From Gemmatimonas sp. (lineage in GTDB: Bacteria; Gemmatimonadota; Gemmatimonadetes; Gemmatimonadales; Gemmatimonadaceae), in NCBI RefSeq assembly GCF_027531815.1, contig NZ_JAPZSK010000005.1, positions 62,001 through 126,000 of the forward strand: 64,000 bases of DNA. The letters are read 5' to 3'. A program made the translations under genes and the position numbers. Below are positions 44,043 through 52,649 of this stretch, in pieces. How positions within the stretch are numbered: position 1 is the stretch's first letter; each line of letters opens with the position of its first letter. The notes under the pieces were generated by a model. It searched no databases, was not told the origin of the DNA, and saw only the letters and a list, made by a program, of their open reading frames with translations.

Positions 44043-45443
44043 ATGACGGGCCCAGTTCCCCGACCTCTGTACTTCCCCGACGGCGCCGTCGCCGATAGCC
44101 TCGATGGGCGCGGCGGTGTGCCCGCCGCGCCCGGTGCGGTGCTGCTGCTCCCGGTGCTGCTCACGCTGGTGCTGTGTCACCTGGCGCTGGGTGTGGGCAT
44201 TTCCATGGACGACCGCCTCGTACGCGTGCACGGGGCCATCGTGGTTGGCGCCACGCTGCTGGCGGCCGTCACCGACGGTGCGGCGCGGCTGCCGTATGCC
44301 TTTGCCTACGTGGCGGGGAGCGAGGTGCTCTGGCGCTTCATGCGCGACGGGCTGCCGTGGGAAACGGCCAAGTACCTGTGCGTCCTGGCCGGGGCGCTGG
44401 CCATCGTGCGCTTCCGCAGCACGTCGGGCCCCCCCCTGCTGCTTGTGGCCTTTGCCCTGCTGCTGCTGCCATCGGTGCTGGTGCCGGCGGGGCAACCCGA
44501 CATCTCCGACAAGTCGCTGCGGCAGGGCACACTCACCACGCTGGCGCCGGCGTTCGCGCTGCTCATGATGAGCTGGGCGCTCACCAGCGAGCGGGCCAAC
44601 CGCCCCAACACCATCAAGCTGCTGCTCGCGCTGGCGCTGCCCATCGTGTCTATCGCGGCGCTCACGGGGCACCGTACGCTCACCGCCACCGAGATCGTCT
44701 TTACCGGCGAGAGCAACTTTACCACATCGGGAGGCTTCGGCCCCAATCAGGTGTCCACCGTGCTTGGCGTGGGGGCGCTGGCCTGCATGCTGGTGGCGGC
44801 ACTGCACCGGCGGCTGCTGGTGTCGCTGCTGGCGCTGCTGGTGGCCACGGGGCTGGCGGTGCAGAGCGCCATGACCTTTTCACGCGGCGGGCTATACGCC
44901 GCGGTGTTGGCCATTGTGGGCGGCATGATCATGGCCCCCGGGTCTCCCGTGGTGCGCCGGGCGTTGGTGCCCGCCGCCGCCGCACTGGTGGGCGGGCTGG
45001 CCGTGGTGCTGCCGATCGTCAACGGCTTCACCGGGGGCTTCCTGCTCAAGCGCTTCCAGGAGACCGGCACCACGAACCGATGGGAGCTACTGCTCGATGA
45101 CCTGCAGCTCTTTCTCCAGCATCCTATTCTCGGAGTAGGCCCGGGCCAGTCGAAACACGCGCGGGTGACTTTCGAAGCGACGGCTAGCCATACCGAGTTC
45201 ACGCGCATGCTGTCAGAGCACGGTAGTCTCGGGCTCATCGCCATGCTCTGCCTCTTTGCCTATGTACTGGGGCAAGTGCGCAAGGCGCGCGACGCCGACC
45301 ACCGCTTTGTTATCGTGGTCATGACCGTGTGGGCCCTGGCCTCGCAGCTGCACGCCGCGCTGCGCACGCTGGCCCCGGTGCTCATGTTGGCCCTGCTTGC
45401 CACGCAGCTCACGCATCGCTCGGACGGCACTGCGCCGCAATGA
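44043..45443 (+). CDS. O-antigen ligase/polymerase-like membrane protein
   Basis: The protein has 466 residues and about ten transmembrane helices. The Wzy_C (O-antigen ligase, PF04932-type) signature is present: AMTFSRGGLYAA, and HPILGVGPGQSKH followed by ASHTEFTRMLSEHGSLGL. It would join or polymerise lipid-linked sugar repeat units on the periplasmic side. Its stop overlaps the next gene's ATG by four bases. Confidence 0.88.
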   Translation: MTGPVPRPLYFPDGAVADSLDGRGGVPAAPGAVLLLPVLLTLVLCHLALGVGISMDDRLVRVHGAIVVGATLLAAVTDGAARLPYAFAYVAGSEVLWRFMRDGLPWETAKYLCVLAGALAIVRFRSTSGPPLLLVAFALLLLPSVLVPAGQPDISDKSLRQGTLTTLAPAFALLMMSWALTSERANRPNTIKLLLALALPIVSIAALTGHRTLTATEIVFTGESNFTTSGGFGPNQVSTVLGVGALACMLVAALHRRLLVSLLALLVATGLAVQSAMTFSRGGLYAAVLAIVGGMIMAPGSPVVRRALVPAAAALVGGLAVVLPIVNGFTGGFLLKRFQETGTTNRWELLLDDLQLFLQHPILGVGPGQSKHARVTFEATASHTEFTRMLSEHGSLGLIAMLCLFAYVLGQVRKARDADHRFVIVVMTVWALASQLHAALRTLAPVLMLALLATQLTHRSDGTAPQ

Positions 45444-46552
45444 TCCTGCACGTCATCGATGCGCTCAATCGGGGCGGCGCGGAGCGCGTGCTGGTGGACC
45501 TGGTCACGGCGCTATTGCCGCTGGCAAACGAGGCCATGGGCGCCTGCACCACCCGCGCTCCCGGTGAGCTTAGTGGCGAGTTGCCGGCGGCGGTACGCCA
45601 CTTCTCCATCACTCGGCAGGAACGCTGGGACTTTCGTGCACTGCGCCACTTTCGTCGGCTGGTGCGCGCGGAGCAGGTGACACTGGTGCACGTGCACAGT
45701 CGCTCCACGCTGGCGTTTGTGGCCGCCGCGCTCGCCGGCCGCCCTGGGCGCCCGCGCATCGTCATGCACGACCACTTCGGTCGGTTGGCACTCGAGCCAC
45801 ACGCAAGCCGCGCCTACCGCTGGATTGTTGGGCGCTACGTTGATCACTACATCACCGTCTCCGAAGAACTGCACCAGTGGGCCATGACCCGGCTTGGCCT
45901 ACCGCCAAGCCGCTGCACCATGATCAACAACGGAGTGCCCATGGCCCGCTTTCAGCGGCTGCACACCCACCGGGGGAACCGCCATGGCACCAAACTCCGG
46001 GCGCTCTTTGTGGCTAACCTGCGCCCCGAAAAGAATCACTTGGCACTGGTGCGTGCCATTGCCATGTCCCCGGTGCTACGGCGGACACTGCACGTACAGC
46101 TGGTGGGATCGGGCGCCGCGGGCGTACACGGCGAGGAAGTCGCTGCGCTCATTCAACGTCTGGGCGTTCGCGACAACATCGCGCTGCACGGCGCCAGCGA
46201 CCGCGTGGACGAGCTGCTCGCCGCGGCGGACTTCGGCATCGTGGCCTCGCGCTCGGAAGCGGGACCGGTGGTCGCCATCGAGTACATGGCGGCCGGCCTT
46301 CCCTATGTCTCCACCCCGGTGGGCAATATCTTTGCAACCGCCCGGGCCCACGAGTGCTGTATCGTGTCCGAGGGACGCCGCGCCGAGGATCTGTCGGCGG
46401 CCCTCGAGCGCATGTGCGCGCTGAGCGATACCGAACGTACCGGCATGGGGGCACGCGCCCGGGTGCTCGTGGCCGAGCGGTTCTCGGTCGAGCAGCAGGC
46501 GAGCACGGTGGCGTCGCTATACACCGCGCTGCGGCACGGCGCCGCGGCGTGA
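45440..46552 (+). CDS. GT4-family glycosyltransferase
   Basis: The protein has 370 residues. The N-terminal LHVIDALNRGGAERVLVDLV and C-terminal ALFVANLRPEKNHLALVRAI, SRSEAGPVVAIEYMAAG motifs are of the WaaG/PimB-like GT4 type. ATGA overlap with the ligase gene suggests tight coupling of synthesis steps. Confidence 0.92.
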   Translation: MILHVIDALNRGGAERVLVDLVTALLPLANEAMGACTTRAPGELSGELPAAVRHFSITRQERWDFRALRHFRRLVRAEQVTLVHVHSRSTLAFVAAALAGRPGRPRIVMHDHFGRLALEPHASRAYRWIVGRYVDHYITVSEELHQWAMTRLGLPPSRCTMINNGVPMARFQRLHTHRGNRHGTKLRALFVANLRPEKNHLALVRAIAMSPVLRRTLHVQLVGSGAAGVHGEEVAALIQRLGVRDNIALHGASDRVDELLAAADFGIVASRSEAGPVVAIEYMAAGLPYVSTPVGNIFATARAHECCIVSEGRRAEDLSAALERMCALSDTERTGMGARARVLVAERFSVEQQASTVASLYTALRHGAAA

Positions 46553-46554
46553 TC

Positions 46555-47742
46555 ATGTCCACACGTGCGCCCACGCCGCTAGCCTCGTTCCGCTGTGCCA
46601 TCATCAGCGACGCGCTACACCGGCGTGATGCGCAGGGCACCGTATTCACTCTGGCCCCGCTGCTCAAGCAGTTCGCCGTGTGGGCCTCCCTCTTTCGCGA
46701 ATTGCACATCGTCGCGCCCTTCATCGGCGAGCACGACGTACGGCACGATCACGCGCCGTACCCGTTTGACAACGTCACCTTCCACCCCATTCCGCTGGCC
46801 GGTGGCAACACGCTGGGCGACAAGCTGCAGTTGGCCCGCTCCGTGCCCGCGTGGCTGTGCATCATGAGACAGGTGGCGCCACAGGTCGATGCGGTGCACC
46901 TGCGCTGCCCCAGCAACATTGGCGGCGCGGCGCTGCTGGCCGGCATCTTTCGGCGGCACCATGCCCAGGCGGTGTACACCGGCAACTGGGCCGGCTACGT
47001 CGGCGAACCGCGCACCTATCGTGCACAGCGCTGGCTGCTGCGCCGCATGTTCGCGGGGCCGGTGTTCGTGTATCCCGTGGACGAACCGCTCGCGCCGCAC
47101 GAAGTGGAAACCTTCTCCCCCTCCATGAGTGCGCACGACCTGCAGCACAGCACCGCCCTGCGCACCGCCGCCCTCGCCTCGGCGCGGCCTGGCCAGCCGC
47201 TCACCATTGCCTCGGTGGGCGCGCTCAACGCCAACAAGAACCACGCCCTGGTCATCGACGCCGTGGCCGACCTGATGCGCGATGGGGTGTCCGTGGCGCT
47301 GCACATCGTGGGCAGCGGCCCCGAAGCGGCCGCGCTGCAGGCGCGCACGGCACGGCTGGGCGTGGCGCCGTGCGTGCACTTTCACGGCAACCTGCCCCAC
47401 CCGCAGGTACTCGCGCTGCTGGCAGGCGCCAATCTCTTTGCGCTCCCCTCACGCACCGAAGGGTTCAGCAAGGCCGTCGTGGAAGCGCTGGGCTGCGGCG
47501 CCATGCCCGTGGTCACCGCCAGCGCGGCCAACCGGGTGATCACCGACAGCGAGGCGTACGGCGCCCTGGTGCCGTTCGGCAACCGCGAGGCGCTCACCCA
47601 GGCGTTTCACCACTGCGCCGCGCGGCTGGCCGCCGACCCTTCGCTGCCGCTGGCCTGCATTGCGCACGCCCGGCGTTTCACGCTGGAGGCCTGGCGCGAC
47701 CATCTCGCCAGCCAGCTGGTGCAGGCATGGGGGCTCACGTGA
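46555..47742 (+). CDS. GT4-family glycosyltransferase (paralogue of the enzyme at 42898)
   Basis: The protein has 395 residues. N-terminal FAVWASLFRELHIVAPF, HLRCPSNIGGAAL and YTGNWAGYVGE mirror the enzyme at 42898; the C-terminal half has VGALNANKNHALVIDAV and SRTEGFSKAVVEALGCG. ATG at 46555 is used; a GTG at 46549 overlapping the previous stop as GTGA is an alternative. Confidence 0.88.
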   Translation: MSTRAPTPLASFRCAIISDALHRRDAQGTVFTLAPLLKQFAVWASLFRELHIVAPFIGEHDVRHDHAPYPFDNVTFHPIPLAGGNTLGDKLQLARSVPAWLCIMRQVAPQVDAVHLRCPSNIGGAALLAGIFRRHHAQAVYTGNWAGYVGEPRTYRAQRWLLRRMFAGPVFVYPVDEPLAPHEVETFSPSMSAHDLQHSTALRTAALASARPGQPLTIASVGALNANKNHALVIDAVADLMRDGVSVALHIVGSGPEAAALQARTARLGVAPCVHFHGNLPHPQVLALLAGANLFALPSRTEGFSKAVVEALGCGAMPVVTASAANRVITDSEAYGALVPFGNREALTQAFHHCAARLAADPSLPLACIAHARRFTLEAWRDHLASQLVQAWGLT

Positions 47743-47767
47743 CCGCGCGAATGTCGAGAGACCACGC

Positions 47768-49189
47768 ATGGGGCTGAAGGAGCGCGTCTACGCGCACACG
47801 CCCCCGGTGCTGCAGTCGGCGCTGCTCTCGGCGTACGGGCTGCTCTGGCGACAGCGCCGGCTGGGCGGCGCCTTTCCCCGCTATGTGGCGGAGTACGAGG
47901 CACGCGAGTTTCTGTCGGCAGCCGAATGGGAGCGTTATCAGGGTGATCGGCTGGCCGCGCTGCTCCGCCATGCCTTGCACGCGGTTCCCGCCTATCGCCG
48001 GCTTCCCATTCGCGCCGAGGCGCTGCACCTGCTGGAAGCCGGTCGCCCCTTCGAGGCGCTGCGTCGCTTCCCGCTGCTCGACAAGGAAGCGCTGCGTCGC
48101 ACGCCGCACGACTATGCGGCCGAGCATCCGGGGGTGCGGCTGGGCGCGGCGCTCACGAGCGGCACCACGGGCACGCCGCTGCGCATCATGGCCTCGGCCG
48201 ATGCGCACCGTCGCTTCATGGCGGCCTACGAGGCGCGCGTGCGCCGCTGGGCTGGTGTGAGCCACCGCGATCGGCGGGTCATGATTGGCGGGCGGCTCAT
48301 CGTGCCGGCGCAGGATCGGCGCGGCCCCTTCTGGCGCACCAACTGGGCCGAGCATCAGCTGTACATGTCGGCGTTCCACATTGGTCCCGACACGGCGCTG
48401 CGCTACGCGCAGGCGATCGTGCGTTTTGCGCCGCGCTACCTGGTGGGCTACGCCTCGGCGCTGTGGGCGTTGGCCGATGAGCTGGACCGCCAGGGATGGC
48501 GCGCGCCGCAGCCGCTGGCGGCCGTACTCACCAGCAGCGAGCCGTTGCGCCCCGACATGCGTGACACCCTGTCGCGGGTGTGGGGGTGCGCGGTGTACGA
48601 CGGCTACAGCGGCGTGGAGAGCTGCTGTCTGGCGGGGGAATGCGCACATGGCCGGCTGCACCTCAACCCCGACGTGGGCGTGGTGGAGTTCATGGACGGC
48701 GATGGGGAACCCACGCTGGGCACTGAGCCGCGGGAGATGGTGGCCACCGGGCTGCTCAACTTTGACCAGCCGCTCATTCGTTACCGCACGGGCGATATGG
48801 CGATGCCCGCGGCCGTACGCTGCGGCTGCGGGCGCAGCATGCCGGTGCTCGCGGAGCTGGTGGGGCGCGTGGAGGACGACGTGATCCTGCGCGACGGTAC
48901 ACGCGTGCGGCGCTTCCATTCACTGCCGCTGGGGCTGACCGATGTGCGCAGTGTGCAGGTAGTACAGGAGTCGCTTGATGCCTTCGTGCTGAACGTGGTG
49001 CCCGATGGCACGCTGAGTGAGGCGAGCACGCACGCCCTGATCAGTCGATTGCAGGAACGGTGCGGCGGTGTGCAGGTGGAGGTACGCGAAGTCACGGAGC
49101 ATGAGCGTACCCGCAACGGGAAGTTCCGGGCCGTGGTGAGTCGGCTGGGCGGAACCCCTCTGCCGAAAGCCGGTACTGCCTCAGGTTGA
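47768..49189 (+). CDS. PaaK/CapK-like adenylate-forming enzyme
   Basis: The protein has 473 residues. The AMP-binding motif SGTTGTPLRIMAS, the substrate-region YDGYSGVESCCL and the RYRTGDMA ... RNGKFRAVV C-terminal motifs place it with phenylacetate-CoA ligase-like CapK proteins found in capsule and exopolysaccharide loci. It probably activates an acyl or amino group that decorates the polymer. A CGCGRSMPV motif (three Cys area) matches metal-bound cysteines of some relatives. Confidence 0.88.
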   Translation: MGLKERVYAHTPPVLQSALLSAYGLLWRQRRLGGAFPRYVAEYEAREFLSAAEWERYQGDRLAALLRHALHAVPAYRRLPIRAEALHLLEAGRPFEALRRFPLLDKEALRRTPHDYAAEHPGVRLGAALTSGTTGTPLRIMASADAHRRFMAAYEARVRRWAGVSHRDRRVMIGGRLIVPAQDRRGPFWRTNWAEHQLYMSAFHIGPDTALRYAQAIVRFAPRYLVGYASALWALADELDRQGWRAPQPLAAVLTSSEPLRPDMRDTLSRVWGCAVYDGYSGVESCCLAGECAHGRLHLNPDVGVVEFMDGDGEPTLGTEPREMVATGLLNFDQPLIRYRTGDMAMPAAVRCGCGRSMPVLAELVGRVEDDVILRDGTRVRRFHSLPLGLTDVRSVQVVQESLDAFVLNVVPDGTLSEASTHALISRLQERCGGVQVEVREVTEHERTRNGKFRAVVSRLGGTPLPKAGTASG

Positions 49190-49365
49190 TCGCCGTTCGG
49201 ACAGCCATCGCGCTGCCGGCGCGCACTCCAGCGCCCCCCAATGGCCTGACCTTAACTTGATCTTAACAGGCGCTGACGTGCAGCACAGCCATGGATAGGT
49301 AACTCTTCGTGGACGCGTTACCAATTGGCGGGTCTCACCACTTGAAATGTGCAGGGGAATCTCCC

Positions 49366-51243
49366 ATGTGTGGTTTTGCTGGCCTCCTTGCCGCGACATC
49401 TTCCGCCGCCTCGCCGCTCCTGCTGAAGGAGATGGCTGCAGCGCTTCGGCACCGTGGCCCAGACGACGTCGATGTTCTCGCCGACGGCCCATTCGGTGTT
49501 GCGCACACGAGGCTGAGCATCGTGGATGGGTCGGCAGCGGGCCACCAGCCAATGTCGGACGGCCAGTATACGCTCGCCTTCAATGGCGAGATCTACAACC
49601 ACGCCTCGCTTCGTCCGGCGCTGCAGGAGCGCGGCGCGCGGTTCTCTGGCCATTCCGATACGGAAACGCTCTTCCACGCCCTTCGACTGCTGGGCGTAGC
49701 CAAGACACTGCGGGCGGTGCGTGGCATGTTCGCCTTCGCGTGGTACGATCATCATCAGCGGACGGTGCATCTCTGCCGCGACCGATTCGGGATCAAGCCG
49801 CTCTACTACGCGTGGATGTCCGGGGCGCTGTACTGGGGCTCGGAAGTCAAGGCCATGCGCGTTGCGCATCCCATTCGCCCCGACCCCTTCAAGACGCTCA
49901 TGAGTATCGCGGGTGGGGGTAACAACTCCCACCGCTACTCGGTATTCGCTGGCGTCGTGCACGTACCGCCGGGCGGGTATGTCACCGCGCGCGCCGGGCA
50001 CGCGCCACAGGTGGGGCAGTACTTCTCGCTATCGTCGATGCTCGACCCCGTGTACCGCCGTGAACTCGAGGGTATGCCGTACGCCGAGGTCACGAAGGAG
50101 CTTGGTCGGCTCATGGCGGTCAGCGTGGACTCGATGCTCATGTCAGACGCACCGGTTGGGGTGCTCGCCAGTGGCGGTCTCGACTCAAGCCTCATTGCCG
50201 CCCTTGCCAAACAGGCCGGGCACCCGCTTCCACTGTTCACGTCGGAAGTGGTGGGGCGCCACTCTGAGTTGTCCGATGCGCGCCTGCTGGCGACTCACCT
50301 CGGGCTCCCTCTGCACGTGTCCGAATTTCGGCCTGAGGCACTTGTGGACCACATCGTGGCGTGCACCTGGCACCACGAGTCTCCACTCATCGAAAACCAG
50401 AGCGGGGTGCCGTTCTCAAGGGTCTGTGCGCTCGCACACGACAACGGGATGAAGGTACTGCTCAGCGGAGAAGGTGCCGATGAGCTCTTCCTCGGTTACA
50501 CCTTTCAGCATGCTCGGCGCTTTGTGCGGCGGGCGATGCTGCCGTTCACCCTGCTCGAGCGGCTCTATGCGCGGATTCCGCTTCTGCGGAGTGCTTTGGC
50601 GTGGAGCAAGCGGGAGTCCGCCGGTGATTTTTTGGTCCAGCTTTCGCACGAGTTCTCGCGAAGCATTGCCCGAGCGGAGTATGCCCACGCCTATCAGGGA
50701 CTGTCCCGGCGGGAGTTATCGGAAGAACTGGAAGCGCCGATCTCGATGTTCGAGCACCTGATCTCGCTGCTGCACCGGAACGATCGCATGGGCATGATGG
50801 CCAGTATCGAGGCGCGATTCCCCTTTCTCGACGAGGAGGTGGTACGCTTCGGGCTCAACCTGCCGAGACGCTTCAAGACGCGCCTGGTGCCGCGCATCAC
50901 GGAGGTGCGCCACCCGTTTGTCATGTCCAAGGCACCGGTGCGCGCCGTGCTCGCCCCCTTCGTTCCGCAGCAACTCATCGACAAGAAAAAAGTCGGCTTT
51001 CACATGCACACGCTTGCCGACGCCCGGTTCGGCGAAGGCTTCTTCCGCAACGGCTATCTCGCCGAGGTGGCCGGCCTTCACCCTGCCGCCGTGCGCCACA
51101 TGCTGGCCGTTGAATCCCCCACCATGGTCGGTCGGCTCGCATCTGTCGAGATCTTCGGACGACTGTTCGCCATGGACCAATCCGTGGCCGACATCGACGC
51201 CCTGCTGCGTCGAGAAGCCGTACTGGCTGTCCCCGTGAGCTGA
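49366..51243 (+). CDS. asnB: Glutamine-dependent asparagine synthetase-like amidotransferase
   Basis: The protein has 625 residues. The catalytic Cys is residue 2 (MCGFAGLLA), followed by the class II glutaminase domain (RHRGPDD, FNGEIYNH) and the ATP-pyrophosphatase domain with VLASGGLDSSLIA and LLSGEGADELFLGY. In polysaccharide loci such enzymes usually amidate a sugar acid rather than make asparagine. A GGGGA ribosome site precedes the ATG. The 176-base gap upstream holds two CTTAAC boxes 11 bases apart (49251, 49262), a possible regulator site. Confidence 0.88.
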   Translation: MCGFAGLLAATSSAASPLLLKEMAAALRHRGPDDVDVLADGPFGVAHTRLSIVDGSAAGHQPMSDGQYTLAFNGEIYNHASLRPALQERGARFSGHSDTETLFHALRLLGVAKTLRAVRGMFAFAWYDHHQRTVHLCRDRFGIKPLYYAWMSGALYWGSEVKAMRVAHPIRPDPFKTLMSIAGGGNNSHRYSVFAGVVHVPPGGYVTARAGHAPQVGQYFSLSSMLDPVYRRELEGMPYAEVTKELGRLMAVSVDSMLMSDAPVGVLASGGLDSSLIAALAKQAGHPLPLFTSEVVGRHSELSDARLLATHLGLPLHVSEFRPEALVDHIVACTWHHESPLIENQSGVPFSRVCALAHDNGMKVLLSGEGADELFLGYTFQHARRFVRRAMLPFTLLERLYARIPLLRSALAWSKRESAGDFLVQLSHEFSRSIARAEYAHAYQGLSRRELSEELEAPISMFEHLISLLHRNDRMGMMASIEARFPFLDEEVVRFGLNLPRRFKTRLVPRITEVRHPFVMSKAPVRAVLAPFVPQQLIDKKKVGFHMHTLADARFGEGFFRNGYLAEVAGLHPAAVRHMLAVESPTMVGRLASVEIFGRLFAMDQSVADIDALLRREAVLAVPVS

Positions 51244-51261
51244 TCGCGCGGCGCCCAACAC

Positions 51262-51282
51262 GGCCAATGCGGGGCATTGGCC
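51262..51282. terminator. Bidirectional terminator hairpin
   Basis: Perfect GGCCAATG / CATTGGCC stem with a five-base loop, in the 61-base space between two convergent genes. This is an ordinary short terminator, unlike the giant elements elsewhere. Confidence 0.8.
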
Positions 51283-51304
51283 ATTAACTCGTCACGACGG
51301 AGCG

Positions 51305-52249
51305 TCAACTGGTCTTGCCGCTCGACACCTTTTCCATGAGCCACTTCCACTCCAGTCGGCGTCGCTCGCGATCCGAAAGCGCGTGCGCACGCCCCTCCGG
51401 CGCAGACTGCTTCAGGTAGTCGAGGAGCGAGGCAACGGGGACAAACCATCCTGGCCGGCTCGCCACATACTCCATGACCTCGCGGAACCCGGGGGTGAAG
51501 CCCCCGGCGGCTTCCCGATAGAAACCGGCGCCGAGGTGCGTGTACAGGATGCAGGCGCCCCCCTCGGCCTCGAGCTGCCTGACCGCGTCGATCGTCACGT
51601 GCTTGCGGAACGCCGTAGGCGTTGCCGCCTCGGAGGACGCGAACCACGCGTTGGCCCACGGCTTGGTCGGGTCAGTGTACGGCATTTGCGGACACGACTT
51701 CAGGGTGTTGAGGTCCTGAAAGACGAAGTTTCGCACGTAATCGACGTTCTTGACGCAGAGGTCTCCCCAGAAGTAGGGGGAGCGTTCCTCCTGCCCCTGA
51801 AACCGGCCAACGTGTCGCCGCCGTGTCAGGAGATTGTAGACGGAGCGCCGGACGCCCGTAAGACGCTCCGGCCCCTGATACAGCGCGTCACGATTCCCCG
51901 AGTGAGAGGCCGTGGTTCGCGGCATCGCTCCGAACCACGACTCGAATCGGTCGAACGCCTCGATCGTACGGCCCCGTTCGGATGACTGATCCGCCGCGTT
52001 GTGCAGGGCAATCTCGTGCCCCTGTTGCTGCAGGTCGTGCACCCACTGCCGATATGCGGGGTCCTCGCACGTATCGCCGCCAACGTGCGGTCTCCCTACG
52101 GCATCGTGCGTCCAGATGCTCTTGGTGACCCGCAGCCCGAGCCGCGTAAGCAGCTCATAGATCGGTCCGGTGTTCACCACAGTCGACAGATCCGTGTCGT
52201 CGAACAGCGTAAAGGCGAACTGCTTTCCGTTGGGCCAGTGGTGGCGCAT
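51305..52249 (-). CDS. Polysaccharide deacetylase-like protein, divergent
   Basis: The protein has 314 residues. FAFTLFDDTDLSTV at the start and GHEIALHNAADQSS after about 80 residues resemble the Asp-Asp and His-x3-His metal motifs of the NodB deacetylase fold, and a late YTHLGAGF could be the catalytic His region. No other family resemblance is clear, and the middle is novel. I infer a metal hydrolase modifying the polysaccharide. The rarely seen Asp-Asp-Thr-Asp and single His in the second motif make this tentative. Confidence 0.6.
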   Translation of the reverse strand: MRHHWPNGKQFAFTLFDDTDLSTVVNTGPIYELLTRLGLRVTKSIWTHDAVGRPHVGGDTCEDPAYRQWVHDLQQQGHEIALHNAADQSSERGRTIEAFDRFESWFGAMPRTTASHSGNRDALYQGPERLTGVRRSVYNLLTRRRHVGRFQGQEERSPYFWGDLCVKNVDYVRNFVFQDLNTLKSCPQMPYTDPTKPWANAWFASSEAATPTAFRKHVTIDAVRQLEAEGGACILYTHLGAGFYREAAGGFTPGFREVMEYVASRPGWFVPVASLLDYLKQSAPEGRAHALSDRERRRLEWKWLMEKVSSGKTS

Positions 52250-52497
52250 GGAGACACGGTTGGTGGAATGCCGATCTCGATGGCGGCAGAGATCTCAGAG
52301 TATAGGGAGCGACCCCTTTACCCGGGAAGCTCCCGGACGCGAATGACAACCGACGCCGGAGCGACTTCCCTCGTACCACGGACAATCCTCGCCTCCAGCA
52401 TCCTCGCCGACTTGCCGGTGTTGGCAGCGTACCGTTCCTTTGCTCATCTTCACCCAACACTCCCCGGAGGGACCCAGATGACGGTCACGCAATCGCT

Positions 52498-52635
52498 TGA
52501 ACCGCCCCGAGTTTCGTGGAGACTCGGCTAGTTGAGTACCAAGCGCTCCGCAGGAGCCGCGTGGGTGCGGTAGAAGTGCTCCTCGAACTCCGCGGGGGAA
52601 ACATAGCCCAGCGGCTCTGCGGACGAGCACGGGAA
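52498..52635 (-). mobile_element. Right-end remnant of an IS3-family insertion sequence
   Basis: At the 52498 end is a terminal inverted repeat, TGAACCGCCCCGAGTTTCGT and the next bases GGAGACT, typical of IS3-family ends. It is followed inward, on the minus strand, by the last 30 or so codons of the transposase. Everything beyond about 52617 is lost. A copy of the left end is not seen in the window. Confidence 0.8.
52528..52635 (-). pseudogene. IS3-family transposase (OrfB) C-terminal fragment
   Basis: The last residues of the reading frame (LGYVSPAEFEEHFYR ... ERLVLN then stop) match the conserved end of IS3-type DDE transposases. The frame is cut upstream by a stop at 52636 and the sequence before GYVSP is not transposase-like, so only the tail survives. 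The remainder of the 400-base gap at 52250-52497 shows no gene. Confidence 0.8.
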
Positions 52636-52649
52636 TCACCGGCAGTCAG

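Noticed and set aside
49200-49366. A small gene between the CapK-like and AsnB-like genes
   Set aside because: No good start, length or codon pattern is present; the gap looks like a promoter region.
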